A DNA stretch of 64,000 nucleotides from Myxococcales bacterium (GCA_021783235.1 JAJXUD010000011.1:1-64000), one strand, 5' to 3'; shown: positions 19,090 through 28,629, counted from the first letter of the stretch. Notes: generated by a model from the sequence alone, not told the origin. A program made the numbers and translations.

Positions 19090-19506
19090 ATGTCGCCGAC
19101 GAGCGCGGTCGCGGACCACGGGCGCGCGGTCGTGGAGCACTGGCGCATGGTCGCCGACCACTGGCGCGTAGTCGTGGACCACTGGCGCATGGTCGTGGAC
19201 CACGGGCGCATGGTCGCCGACCACTGGCGCATGGTCGTGGACCACGGGCGCATGGTCGTGGACCACTGGCGCATGGTCGTGGACCACGGGCGCATGGTCG
19301 CCGACCACTGGCGCATGGTCGTGGACCACGGGCGCATGGTCGTGGACCACGGGCGCGTAATCGCCGACCACGGGCGCATGGTCGTGGATCACTTTGGGCG
19401 CTGGGAGCGGAAAGCTGACTTTGTCCGTCGTCCTGCTGAGCCCCCCCTGAGCCATTGCCAAGCGGGCCGTCTCCCTGAGATATTGAGACAGGGACATGGA
19501 GACTGA
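19090..19506 (+). CDS. Possible heptad-repeat protein read through the 21-bp array
   Basis: The frame from ATG 19090 (preceded by GAGGGG) gives 138 residues, of which about 100 are 14 heptads of the form M-V-V/A-D-H-W/G-R. The C-terminal 35 residues are unrelated. The stop overlaps the ATG of the next gene by 11 nt, as if coupled. Because a 21-bp repeat is open in all six frames, translation is not certain. If expressed it would be a very regular His/Trp-rich helical rod. Confidence 0.3.
   Translation: MSPTSAVADHGRAVVEHWRMVADHWRVVVDHWRMVVDHGRMVADHWRMVVDHGRMVVDHWRMVVDHGRMVADHWRMVVDHGRMVVDHGRVIADHGRMVVDHFGRWERKADFVRRPAEPPLSHCQAGRLPEILRQGHGD
19105..19398. repeat. 21-bp tandem array 1 (14 units)
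   Basis: Fourteen 21-bp units on the pattern ATGGTCGTGGACCACGGGCG plus C. Variation is nearly binary: GTG or GCC before GACC, and ACGGG or ACTGG after it. Each unit contains GGTC-GTG-GACC, an inverted repeat, so units can fold as small hairpins. The edges degrade (GCGGTCG at the start, ATCACTTTGGG at the end). There are no spacers, so it is not CRISPR. Confidence 0.9.
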
Positions 19507-22500
19507 CGCGCTGCGCCGCGGCAGCGAGATCTGGCCGCGCTACCTGCTCATCGAACCGCTCCTGTCGGGCAAGCGATTGCTCGAGGTGGGGGCCCTCGGC
19601 CGGCTCGGCATCGAGGGGGCGCGGCTGCTCGTCCAGCGCGGCGCGCGCGGCGTCCTCACGCTCGGCGATCCCGGCGAGGTCCAGCAGGCCCAGGCCAAGG
19701 AGCTGCCGCGGGGCGTCGAGATCGGGCGGCTCGACGAGCTCTCCGCGGGATCCCGGTTCGATCTCGTCCTCTTGCACGACTCCTCGCCGCTCCTCGCCGA
19801 GGGCGGCGCGGCCCGCTTCCGTTCGCTGCTCTCGCCCGGCGGCCTCTTGCTCGCCGTGGCGGTCAACCCCGACGCGGTGGACCTCGGCGGACCGCCGTGG
19901 CCCGGCCCCGGCTACGCCGACCTGGTCGCCCGACTCGGCGAGGCCTTCCCGTCGGTCCAGGTGGTCGTCCAGAGCCCGCTCGTCGGCTACACGCTCGTGC
20001 CCTATGGCGTCGACGACCCCGAGACGGCGGTGGACGGCACCCTTGCGGGCAACGTCGAGCCGTCGCACTACCTTCTGCTCTGCGCCGAGCGCCCCTTCGC
20101 CGTCGACGAGCTCTCCCTCGTCGCCCTGCCGACCCGGCCGCTCCTCGACGCACGGGCCTCGCCGCCCGCTCTCCCGCCCGAGGCGCCCGGAGCCACCGCG
20201 GCGCTCGCCGAGCTGGAGTCGACCGCCCAGCGGCTGCGCGAGGATCTCGCCGCGGCGGAGGCGGCCCGAGCCGAGCGCGAGAGCTGGGTCGCGGGGCTGC
20301 GGGGCGAGCTCGAGGAGAAGGAGTCGGCGCTCGGCTGGCGAGAGCAGGAGCTCCAGGCCGCCCATGCCGAGGCGACGGCGGCGCGGCGCGACGCCGAGGC
20401 CTACCGAGAGGATCGCGATCACGCCCGGCGGCAGCTCGCGGTTCGCGCCGAGGAGCTGACGGGCGCCGTCGCCCGCGCGAAGAGCAGCGAGACCGAGCTG
20501 CGCGAGCTGCGTGGCCGGCTCGAGCCGCTGCGCCGCTCGCTCGAGGAGGCCGAGAGCGGCCGCGCCGCCGCCGAGGCGCGCGCCCAAGCCGCCCGGGGCG
20601 CCGCGGAGAAGGCCGCGGAGGAGCTCGAAGTCGCGCGGCGGGCCCTCGCCGCCGCGGAGACCGAGGCGCACGAGCGACTCGCCGAGGCCGGACGGCTCGC
20701 CGCGGAGCGCGATCGGCTGCGGCAGGAGCTCGAGCAGGGCGGCAGCCGTCTCGGCGAGCTCGAGGCCGAGCTCGAGCGGCGCGGCGAGGCGGAGCTGCGC
20801 GCGGCGGCCGAGCGCGCGGGGCTGCGCGCGGCCGTCGAGGAGCGAGACGAGCGGCTCGCGCAGCTCGCGGCCGAGCTCCAGTCCCAGAAGGCCGCGGCCG
20901 GCGCCCGCCTCTCCGAGCTCGAGGCCGACCTCGTCGCGCTGGTGAACGCGAAGGAGCAGGTCGAGCTCCTCCTCGCCGAGACGCGCCAACGGGTCCGGGA
21001 TCAGGGCCAGCTCGCGGAGGAGGCGGCACGCCAGATCGATGGGCTGCGGGTCTCCGAAGCGGCCCTGCGCAAGGAGCTCGCCGACGCGCGGGCGCACGCC
21101 GAGCGCGGCGTCGCCGAAGCCGAGGCGCTGCGGGCCGCCGAGGCGGGGCTGCGGCGGGAGCTCGCCGACGCGGCCGAGCGGCTGAGAGGGGCGATCGCCG
21201 ACGCGTCGGACGCCGCCGAGCGCGCCGCCGAGCTCGAGCCGCGGATCGAGGAGGGTCGCGCCCGCGCGGCCCGCCTCGAGCGCGACATCGCGACGCTCGC
21301 AGCCGCCGAGTCGCAGGGGCGGGCCCGCGCCGAGATCGCCGAGGCCCGGGCGCAGTCGGTCTCCGAGGCCCTGCGCCGCGTCGAGCAGTCCCAGGCCGAC
21401 GGGCGCGCCGAGCTCGATCGGCTGCGGGAGGAGCATGCCGCCCGCGAGGCGCTCCGGCTCGAGACGGCGAGGGCGCTCGAGGCGCAGGCCTCCCAGGCGC
21501 GCGAGGCGGCGGGGGCGCTCGCGATCGAGCGCCGCGGCGCCCAGGAGCTGCGCGAGCGGCTCTCGCGCGCCGACGATCTGCTGCGCGCCGCGCAGGCGCG
21601 GGCCGATGCCGCCGAGCGGGAGACTCACGAGCAGGCGGACCGGCTCGAGGCCTCCGAACGGCGCCTGCGCGAGCTCGACCTGACCGCGTCCGAAGCGGGG
21701 CGGCGAATCGCCGAGGCGGACGAACGGGCCACGGCGGCCGAGCGGGCGCTCGCCGAGGCGAACGAGCGGCTGCGAGCGGCCGAGGGCGGCGCCGGCGTGG
21801 CGAACGAGCGGCTCGCCGAGGCCGAGCGGGGGGTCGCGGAGGCGTCGGGGCGCGCCGCCGCGGCGGAGAAGCGAATCGAGGAGGCCGAGCGACGGCTCTT
21901 CCAGGCGGAGTGGCGGGCCGAGGAGGCGGAGCGGCGCGCCGACGGGGCCGAGCGGCTCGTCAGCGAGGCCAAGGCGGCCGCCGCCGAGGCGACACCCCGC
22001 ATCGAGGAGCTCGAGCGCGAGCTCGAAGGCGCCCGGCGGCGCGCCGAGAGCGCGGACGCCGACCGCGAGACCGTCGCGCTCGCGCTCTCCCAGGCGCGCG
22101 AGAGCGGGGCGAAGGCCAGCCTCGCGGCCGACGAGGCGCGGGCCGAGCGCGAGGCCTCGCGGCGACGGATCGAGGAGCTGCTCGAAGGGCAGGAGGCGTT
22201 GCGCGCCGAGGCCGACCGGCTGCGGACGGCCCTCGCCTCGGCCGAATCGGGCGCCGCCGCCCGCGAGGGGCTCGAGGGCGAGGTCGCGCGGCTGAAGGCC
22301 GAGCTGCTCGCGGCGCAGCAGCAGCGGCTCCAGGCCATCCGGCCGGTGGTCGCCGACGACTGGGGCGCCCAGGCCGAGGGCGCGAGCCTGCGCTCGGAGA
22401 TCGAGCGGCTGCAGGGCCGGATCGCCGAGCTCGGGCGCGAGGTCCAGGAGACCCGCCGCGAGCTCTCCCTGCGGGCCGAGGAGGCGGCACGCGCGCCGCT

Positions 22501-22780
22501 GCTCGCCGCCGAGCGCGACCGGCTCGAGGCAGCCCTGGCGGCCGCGCAGGCAGAGCTGCGGCAGCTCGCCGCCCTACCCAGCGTCATGCTCGGCCAGGCG
22601 CTCGCCGCGGTCGGCGAACCCGCGGACGACGTCCTCTCGCTGCGCGCCCAGGCGGACGCCCGCGAGGAGAAGCTGAACCTCCTGCGCCAGGAGCTCGCCG
22701 ACCGGACCGACCGGATTGCGCGACTCGCGACCGAGCTCGGCGAAGCCCAGGCGCGCACGAGCCGATTCGCCGGGAGCTGA
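19496..22780 (+). CDS. Long coiled-coil protein with N-terminal methyltransferase-like domain
   Basis: A 1094-residue protein. Residues 1-210 have a Rossmann-like pattern (RLLEVGALGRLGIEGARLL, then LVLLHDSSPLL, then LLSPGGLLLAVAV) that resembles SAM methyltransferases, without a clear catalytic motif. From about 240 to 1085 it is an almost unbroken coiled coil rich in Ala, Glu and Arg (RAEREASRRRIEELLEGQEA). The combination suggests a filament-forming scaffold with a ligand-sensing head. The gene starts inside the repeat ORF and is followed 15 nt later by the PDZ protein gene. Function unknown. Confidence 0.7.
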   Translation: METDALRRGSEIWPRYLLIEPLLSGKRLLEVGALGRLGIEGARLLVQRGARGVLTLGDPGEVQQAQAKELPRGVEIGRLDELSAGSRFDLVLLHDSSPLLAEGGAARFRSLLSPGGLLLAVAVNPDAVDLGGPPWPGPGYADLVARLGEAFPSVQVVVQSPLVGYTLVPYGVDDPETAVDGTLAGNVEPSHYLLLCAERPFAVDELSLVALPTRPLLDARASPPALPPEAPGATAALAELESTAQRLREDLAAAEAARAERESWVAGLRGELEEKESALGWREQELQAAHAEATAARRDAEAYREDRDHARRQLAVRAEELTGAVARAKSSETELRELRGRLEPLRRSLEEAESGRAAAEARAQAARGAAEKAAEELEVARRALAAAETEAHERLAEAGRLAAERDRLRQELEQGGSRLGELEAELERRGEAELRAAAERAGLRAAVEERDERLAQLAAELQSQKAAAGARLSELEADLVALVNAKEQVELLLAETRQRVRDQGQLAEEAARQIDGLRVSEAALRKELADARAHAERGVAEAEALRAAEAGLRRELADAAERLRGAIADASDAAERAAELEPRIEEGRARAARLERDIATLAAAESQGRARAEIAEARAQSVSEALRRVEQSQADGRAELDRLREEHAAREALRLETARALEAQASQAREAAGALAIERRGAQELRERLSRADDLLRAAQARADAAERETHEQADRLEASERRLRELDLTASEAGRRIAEADERATAAERALAEANERLRAAEGGAGVANERLAEAERGVAEASGRAAAAEKRIEEAERRLFQAEWRAEEAERRADGAERLVSEAKAAAAEATPRIEELERELEGARRRAESADADRETVALALSQARESGAKASLAADEARAEREASRRRIEELLEGQEALRAEADRLRTALASAESGAAAREGLEGEVARLKAELLAAQQQRLQAIRPVVADDWGAQAEGASLRSEIERLQGRIAELGREVQETRRELSLRAEEAARAPLLAAERDRLEAALAAAQAELRQLAALPSVMLGQALAAVGEPADDVLSLRAQADAREEKLNLLRQELADRTDRIARLATELGEAQARTSRFAGS

Positions 22781-22795
22781 CGCGCGAGGTTCCCC

Positions 22796-25141
22796 GTGGC
22801 GTCGTCTGAAAAGAGCCGACTCCAACGGCGGCCGCGCGACCGCGCGGCCCCGGCCCCCTCCCCCCGCCGCCGGCGCTGGCCCTGGGGGCTCCTGCCCATC
22901 GCGGCGCTCGTCGCCTGGGGGCTCTGGCCGTCGGGCCCGACGACCGCTGGCGGCGGCGCTGGAGCTGCCACGGCCTCGCCTGCGCGGGCGGACGGGGACT
23001 CTTCGGACGATGGCGGCGAGGCTCCCGCTGCCGCGGCCTCCCTCGGTGGAAAGGTCGTCGAGCGGGGCGCGGGCCCGGTGGCGGGGGCGCGCGTCGTCCT
23101 CGCCGACGACGCCGACCGGCTGCGGGAGACATCGAGCGGCGACGGCGGCAGCTTCCACTTCGACGATCTCCCGCCCGGCAACTACCGGCTCCAGGCCGAG
23201 GCCGGCGCGCTGACCTGCGATCCGCTGGGGCCGCTCCCCGTCGCGGCGGGGGACGACCTGCGCGGCCTCGTGATCGAGCTCTCCCCGGGCGTCCGGCTCG
23301 CGGGCCGGGTCCTCGACCTGAGGACCCGCCAGGGCATCGGGGGCGCGACGCTCACGGTCGCCGGGAGCGCGATCTCCTCCACCGCCGACCCCGGCGGCCG
23401 CTACCTCTTCGCCGCCGTCCCCGCCGGCGATCGGACGATCGTCGCCGAGGCCCAGGGCTACCTGAAGCGCAGCGTTCGGCTCTCGTACCCGCCGGGCGCC
23501 AGCGCCGCCGGGCTCGACCTCTACCTCCGGCGCGCCGCCCACGTCGCGGGCATCGTGGTCGACCCGGGCGGCACGCCCGTGCCCGGCGCCTCGCTCTGGG
23601 CCAGCCGGTACCGGGCGAGCGGCGAGGACGCCCCGCTCGCGCCGCTCGCCCGCGAGACCGGCCCGGACGGCCGCTTCGCGGCCGACGTCGAGCCCGGCCT
23701 CTACCGGCTCGTCGCCCGCTCGCCCGGCTTCGCGGAGGGGCGCAGCGGCGAGCTCGACCTCGCCGAGGGGAGCTCGCGAGAAGATCTGCGGCTCGCGCTC
23801 GCCGCGGGCGGCGAGATCGACGGCACGGTCGTCGACTCCGCCGGCGCGCCCGTGGCCTCGGGCCGGGTCCAGGCGCTCTTGGCCGACGATCGCTGGCCGG
23901 TCGCGGAGACGGCGCTCGGCGCGGGCGGCCGCTTCTCGCTCCACGGCGTCCCGGCGGGCCACCTCGTCGTGGTGGCGGACGCGGCCCAGGCGCGCGGCGA
24001 GGCCGAGGCGAGCCTCGAGTCGGGAGGGCAGGCCCAGGTCGAGATTCGGCTCGGGGCCGAGACGCTCGAGGGCAGCGTGGACGACGGCTCGGGTAGCCCG
24101 GTCGCGGGGGCGCTCGTCGTCGCGAGGCCCGTCGGCCTCGGCGAGGCGGGGGAGCGTTCGACGCTCTCGGCGGCGAACGGAAGCTTCCACCTCGGCGGGC
24201 TCGTCGGAGGTCGCTTCGACGTCGCGGCGAGCAAGGACGACGGCTCCGCCGAGCTCCGCGGGATCGTGGCGGGCAGCCGCGACGTCCACCTCTCGCTCGC
24301 GGTCGGCTCGGTGTCGGGCTGGGTCGAGAGCCCGGACGGCGCCGGGATCACGGACTTCACCCTCTCAGCGGAACCCCAGGTCCCGGGGCGGGGCCGGCCG
24401 CGCAGCCAGCACGTCTTCGACGCGCGGGGCGAGTTCAAGCTGGTGCTCGCCCCGGGCAGCTACGTCTTGCGGGCCAGCGCGCCCGGCTACGCCGAGGGGC
24501 TGCTGAGCGACGTCTCCGTGGCCGGCCACGAGCCGACCTCGGGCCTTCACCTCCAGCTTCGACCGTCCGGCACGATCGACGGGCTCGTCCTCGACGCCTC
24601 GACCGGAGCGCCGCTCGTGGGCATCCACGTCGCGGTCGACCGCGGCCACGCCTGGGCCGTGGGCCGGGAGGCGGGCGGCGCCTCGGCGACCAGCGGCCTC
24701 GACGGCCGCTTCGCGCTGCGCGACGTCGCGCCGGGCCGCTGGCCGGTCTTCGCCGACTCGGCGGACTTCGAGCTGGCGGGGCCGCCGCCCGTGGTGGCGG
24801 TCGATCCCGGAGCCGACTCGCCGCCGGTCGAGCTGCGGATGCGCCGCGCCGGCAAGCGCGAGCAGGAGTACGCCGGCATCGGGATGTCGATCTGGCAGCG
24901 GGGCGGGAGCAAGTTCGCCGCCGAGGTATTCGAGGGCGGCCCAGCCTTCGAGGCGGGCGTGCGCGGCGGCGACGAGATCCTCGCCGTCGACGGCGCCGCC
25001 GCCCAGTCGCTCGGGCTCCCCGATCTGGTCGCCCGGATCCGCGGCCCGGTGGGGAGCGAGGTCACGCTCGACATGCAGCGCTCGAACGGCGGCCCCGGCT
25101 ACGAGGTCGTCGTCCCCCGCGCCGACATCAAGATGTTCTAG
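22796..25141 (+). CDS. Carboxypeptidase-regulatory-like repeat protein with C-terminal PDZ domain
   Basis: A 781-residue protein. A basic, Pro-rich N-terminus and one membrane helix (WGLLPIAALVAWGLWPS) anchor it. From about residue 80 to 680 it has repeated beta-sandwich modules of carboxypeptidase-regulatory type (GRVLDLRTRQGIGGATLTVA, GGRYLFAAVPAGDRTIVAEA, GRFALRDVAPGRWPVFADSA). The last 90 residues are a PDZ domain (GGPAFEAGVRGGDEILAVDG). It probably acts in the periplasm as an adhesion or scaffold protein. GTG 22796 follows a GAGG site and the coiled-coil gene closely. Confidence 0.75.
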   Translation: MASSEKSRLQRRPRDRAAPAPSPRRRRWPWGLLPIAALVAWGLWPSGPTTAGGGAGAATASPARADGDSSDDGGEAPAAAASLGGKVVERGAGPVAGARVVLADDADRLRETSSGDGGSFHFDDLPPGNYRLQAEAGALTCDPLGPLPVAAGDDLRGLVIELSPGVRLAGRVLDLRTRQGIGGATLTVAGSAISSTADPGGRYLFAAVPAGDRTIVAEAQGYLKRSVRLSYPPGASAAGLDLYLRRAAHVAGIVVDPGGTPVPGASLWASRYRASGEDAPLAPLARETGPDGRFAADVEPGLYRLVARSPGFAEGRSGELDLAEGSSREDLRLALAAGGEIDGTVVDSAGAPVASGRVQALLADDRWPVAETALGAGGRFSLHGVPAGHLVVVADAAQARGEAEASLESGGQAQVEIRLGAETLEGSVDDGSGSPVAGALVVARPVGLGEAGERSTLSAANGSFHLGGLVGGRFDVAASKDDGSAELRGIVAGSRDVHLSLAVGSVSGWVESPDGAGITDFTLSAEPQVPGRGRPRSQHVFDARGEFKLVLAPGSYVLRASAPGYAEGLLSDVSVAGHEPTSGLHLQLRPSGTIDGLVLDASTGAPLVGIHVAVDRGHAWAVGREAGGASATSGLDGRFALRDVAPGRWPVFADSADFELAGPPPVVAVDPGADSPPVELRMRRAGKREQEYAGIGMSIWQRGGSKFAAEVFEGGPAFEAGVRGGDEILAVDGAAAQSLGLPDLVARIRGPVGSEVTLDMQRSNGGPGYEVVVPRADIKMF

Positions 25142-25147
25142 GCCCCG

Positions 25148-26890
25148 CTAGAGCAGCTCGCCGCGCTCGCCGAGGAGCAGCTCGCGGACCAGCGGGATCG
25201 GCGGGGCCCCCACCGAGAGCAGCGCGTCGTGGAACTTCTCGAGCGAGAAGTCGGCCCCGAGCTTCTTCTGGTAGTCGTGCCGCAGCTTCTCGATCTCGAG
25301 CTTGCCGAGCGCGTAGTAGAGGTAGATCGGATCGGCGGTGCCCCGCTGCGCCTCTCGAAGGGCGTTGGCGTGCGTCATGTACGCCTCCTTCTCGAAGAAG
25401 CGGACGCCGTCCTCGAGGCTCATCCCGCGGGTGTGCATCCGGATGCCGACGAGGTAGCGGCAGAGCCGGACGAGCGCCCACTGCTCCTCGGAGATCCAGA
25501 GCTTCGGGTCGCCGTGGCCGTAGCCCTCCTCGAGCAGCATCTCCTCGGTGTAGTGGGCCCAGCCCTCGACGAAGGTGTTCGCTGTGACGAGCTTGCGGAC
25601 GAGGGTCGGGCTCTTCGGGAGCCAGAGGAACTGGACGTAGTGGCCCGGGAAGGCCTCGTGGATGGCGGTGTTCGCGATGTCGCCCTTCCAGAACGCCTCG
25701 AGGTGCTCCTCGCTGCGCTCCGGGGACCAGCCCGCCTCCGGGAGCGTGATGTAGAAGTAGGCCTCGCGCGCCTTCGGCTCGAGCGGCCCCGGCGTGTCCA
25801 TCGAGGCGAAGCTGAAGGCGCGCGCGAAGGGCGGCGTCTCGAGCACCTTCGGCATGACCTCCGAGGGGACGCCGACGACGTGGTGCGAGACGCAGAACTC
25901 GCGCAAGGCGCCGAGCAGCTCCTGCGTCTCGGGCAAGAGCCGCCGTGCCGTCGGGTGGTCGCGAGTCAGCGAGGCGAGCAGCTCGAGCGGCGGCCTCGTC
26001 GGGTCGATCTGCTTCGCCGTCTCGGCGAGCCTCGCCTGCTGGCGGCGCAGCTCCGCCTCGCCGATCCGCAGGAGGTCGTCGACGGGGAGATCGACCATCT
26101 CCTCGTAGAGGAGCTTCTTGCGCCAGAGCTTCTCGCCCAGCCGGAAGTCGCCGTCGGCCTGCGGGAGGAGGTCCTTCTTCAGCCAGTCCCGGTAGGAGTG
26201 CAGGGCCTCCGTCGCGGCCTTGGTCGAGTCGGCGAGCGCCGAGACGAGCGCCGGGTCGTGCACCGACTCGAAGGCGGTCGGAACGTCGTGGGAGAGAAAG
26301 TCGATCGTGCCGTCGACGTCGTCCAGGGCGATCTCGACCCAGAGCTTCGGCGGGTGGGAGAGGTTGCGCTCGGCGTCGTCGAGCAGCCCTGGGATCGCCT
26401 TCTCCCGGGCGACGACGTCGCGCATCCGCTCGTCGAGCGGCGCGAAGTCGCGCCTCACCAGGCCGAAGACGCCCCAGGAGATCCGGTCGCCGTAGTACGA
26501 GGGCTGCCGCTCCCAGGAGCGGACCTCGGCGAGGTCGAGCAGCTCCGCCTGGATCGACGAGAGGAGGAGCTCGCGGTCGATCCGGTCGTCTGGCGGCAGG
26601 CTCGCGGCCGGCATGGACGAGAGCTCGGCGAGCGAGGCCCGCAGCCGGCTGACCTCGCGCCCGATGGAGGCACGGGAGAGGTCGGGCATCGCGCTGTCCC
26701 GGTCGTGGAGCCCCTGGTCGGTCGCGTCTCCCGGCCGGAAGTCGAAGTAGCCCTTGAAGTAGCGCTCGACGAAGCGCTGGAAGGCGCGGTGGGAGTAACC
26801 GGTCTCGGCGGCGGACGGGGCCTCGGCCTGGGTCGTGGCGCAGCCGAGCGGCAGCAAGACGCAGAGGGCGAGGAGGTTCGGTCGGGACAA
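25148..26890 (-). CDS. DUF885-family metallopeptidase-like lipoprotein
   Basis: A 580-residue protein. A lipobox (LLPLGCATT) predicts lipid anchoring. The family motif HEAFPGHYVQF near residues 413-423 carries the two zinc His and Glu, and FVEGWAHYTEEM near 443 supplies further conserved residues. Members are treated as peptidase-like zinc enzymes, mostly uncharacterised. The TTG start is supported by AAGGAG 7 nt upstream. It is convergent with the PDZ gene, with only 6 nt between. Confidence 0.8.
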   Translation of the reverse strand: MSRPNLLALCVLLPLGCATTQAEAPSAAETGYSHRAFQRFVERYFKGYFDFRPGDATDQGLHDRDSAMPDLSRASIGREVSRLRASLAELSSMPAASLPPDDRIDRELLLSSIQAELLDLAEVRSWERQPSYYGDRISWGVFGLVRRDFAPLDERMRDVVAREKAIPGLLDDAERNLSHPPKLWVEIALDDVDGTIDFLSHDVPTAFESVHDPALVSALADSTKAATEALHSYRDWLKKDLLPQADGDFRLGEKLWRKKLLYEEMVDLPVDDLLRIGEAELRRQQARLAETAKQIDPTRPPLELLASLTRDHPTARRLLPETQELLGALREFCVSHHVVGVPSEVMPKVLETPPFARAFSFASMDTPGPLEPKAREAYFYITLPEAGWSPERSEEHLEAFWKGDIANTAIHEAFPGHYVQFLWLPKSPTLVRKLVTANTFVEGWAHYTEEMLLEEGYGHGDPKLWISEEQWALVRLCRYLVGIRMHTRGMSLEDGVRFFEKEAYMTHANALREAQRGTADPIYLYYALGKLEIEKLRHDYQKKLGADFSLEKFHDALLSVGAPPIPLVRELLLGERGELL

Positions 26891-26921
26891 GGGCGGCTCC
26901 TTCGGGGGAATTTGGTGAGCT

Positions 26922-27815
26922 TCAGAGGATCCGGGCGAGGGCGACGTGGCGGCTCTCGTCCCGCGCGGCGCGGAGATCGCGCGTGAAGGACGGCGGCAGC
27001 AGCCGCCCGGCGAGCGCGCGGTGGGACTCGTCCTTGACCAGGCGGAAGGAGCGTTCCGAGAGAAAGCCCGCGACCTCGGCGGGCGCGAGCCCGAAGCGGT
27101 ACGGCTCGCCGACCCGGGCGACGAGCCGGCGGATCGCCGCCTCGGCTCCCCGGGGCCGCTCGAGCAGCTCCCGGTCGACGTAGGTGAAGGCGAGGAGCGA
27201 GCCCGGGGCGGAGAGCGCGCGCACGGCCCCGAGCGTCGCGCCGACGGCGCGGGCCGTGAGGTAGGGCGTCACGCCCTCCCAGAGGGTGAGGGTCCGCGCG
27301 CCGGGGTCGTGGCCGAGCGAGGCGAGCCGCGCCGGCAGCTCGACGAGCGGCATCGCCTCGAAGTCGAACGGCACGAAGGAGACGGGGGCAGGCGGAGCGC
27401 CCATCCGCTCGAGCAGCCGCCGCTTTCGGGCCTGCGTCGCCGGGTGGTCGACCTCGAAGACTCGGCAGCCCTCGAGCTCGCGCGAAAAGCGCCAGGCGCG
27501 CGCGTCGTAGCCCGCGCCGAGCAAGAGGAGCTGCCGGCCGCTCGCGCGCGCGAAGTCGAGCACGATCTCGTCGAGCGCTCGCGTGCGCAGCTGCATCCAG
27601 AGCATCGTCCGTCGCACGGGCCCGACGGCGATGGAAAAGAGCGGCGCGAGCGCCGGGCGGCGCGAGGCGGCGCGGCGCAGCCGGACGGCGAGCTCGCCGC
27701 CGAAGCGAGCGCCGTAAGGATCGTCGCAGAGCCTCGCCTCCCGGGGCAAGAGCGGCGCGAGGCCTCGCATCGCCGCGACCCAGCCGGCGGTCGCGCTCGG
27801 AGCGCCTTGCTTCAC
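26922..27815 (-). CDS. SAM-dependent methyltransferase (leucine carboxyl methyltransferase-like)
   Basis: A 297-residue protein of the TIGR00027/LCM-like class. It has an N-terminal LCDDPYGARFGGELAVRL, then a motif-I-like LLLLGAGYDARAWRFSRELE, the acidic end of strand 2 in CRVFEVDHPATQARKRRLLE, and LTLWEGVTPYLT. The substrate is unknown; related proteins are often O-methyltransferases in secondary metabolism. GTG 27815 overlaps the cysE-like stop (GTGA), so the two are co-expressed. Confidence 0.8.
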   Translation of the reverse strand: MKQGAPSATAGWVAAMRGLAPLLPREARLCDDPYGARFGGELAVRLRRAASRRPALAPLFSIAVGPVRRTMLWMQLRTRALDEIVLDFARASGRQLLLLGAGYDARAWRFSRELEGCRVFEVDHPATQARKRRLLERMGAPPAPVSFVPFDFEAMPLVELPARLASLGHDPGARTLTLWEGVTPYLTARAVGATLGAVRALSAPGSLLAFTYVDRELLERPRGAEAAIRRLVARVGEPYRFGLAPAEVAGFLSERSFRLVKDESHRALAGRLLPPSFTRDLRAARDESRHVALARIL

Positions 27816-28543
27816 CGACGCTTCCGCCTGCCGCGCGGCGGCGACGGCCGGGCTTCGCGCATCCCCTCGACCGCCCCCTCGAAGGGATCGGCCTCGCCCT
27901 CGCCCGCGGCGGGCTTCTGGCCGGCCGCCTCCTCGAGCCGCGCGAGCCGCTGGGAGAGACGGCCGAGCGCCTCGGCCACGGGGTCCGGGAGATCGGCGTG
28001 GGCCACGTCGACGGGACGACTCTGGTGGCGCACGAGTCTGCCGGGGACACCGACCACGGTGGCATTGGCCGGAACGTCGCGGATGACCACCGATCCCGAA
28101 CCGATGCGCGCCCCCTCGCCGACGTCGATCGCGCCCAGGACGCAGGCGTTCGAGCCGACCACGACGTCCTGGCCGAGCCGAGGGTGGCGCCGCACCCGCG
28201 CATGGCTGACGCCGCCGAGGACGACGCCCTTGTAGAGGACGCAGCCGTCGCCGACCTCGGCCGTCTCGCCGATGACCACCCCCATGCCGTGGTCGATGAA
28301 GACGCCGCGCCCGATCCGCGCGCCCGGATGAATCTCCACCCCCGTCAGAGTGCGGCCCAGCTGCGAGAGGATCCGAGGCCCGAGGACGAGGCCGCGCCGC
28401 CAGAGCGCGTGCGAGATCCGGTGGATCCAGAGCGCGTGGAGGCCGGGGTAGCAGAGCGCGACCTCGATTCGCCCGCGCGCGGCCGGATCCTGTCGCAGCG
28501 CGGCGTCGACGTCCTCGGCGGCCCGTTCGATGAAACCCCACAT
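27812..28543 (-). CDS. cysE: Serine O-acetyltransferase
   Basis: A 243-residue enzyme that acetylates L-serine for cysteine synthesis. A short helical N-terminus (LCYPGLHALWIHRISHALWR) precedes a left-handed beta-helix of hexapeptides: GVEIHPGARIGRGVFIDHGM, then GVVIGETAEVGDGCVLYKGV, then RHPRLGQDVVVGSNACVLGA. The DHGMGVVIGE segment carries the catalytic Asp-His. The last 60 residues are a Pro/Arg/Glu-rich tail. The N-terminal domain is shorter than in E. coli CysE, as in SrpH/NifP-type forms. Confidence 0.85.
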   Translation of the reverse strand: MWGFIERAAEDVDAALRQDPAARGRIEVALCYPGLHALWIHRISHALWRRGLVLGPRILSQLGRTLTGVEIHPGARIGRGVFIDHGMGVVIGETAEVGDGCVLYKGVVLGGVSHARVRRHPRLGQDVVVGSNACVLGAIDVGEGARIGSGSVVIRDVPANATVVGVPGRLVRHQSRPVDVAHADLPDPVAEALGRLSQRLARLEEAAGQKPAAGEGEADPFEGAVEGMREARPSPPRGRRKRR

Positions 28544-28629
28544 GATCGGCGGCTCTTGTATCGAACGAATGGGCCGGGGCCAAGGGGGCCCGAACCACGG
28601 ACCACGAAGGAGCCCGGGCGCCTCGGGGC

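Noticed and set aside
19105..19398. CRISPR array
   Set aside because: Units are contiguous with no spacers, and no cas genes are present; the same holds for 53551-53950.
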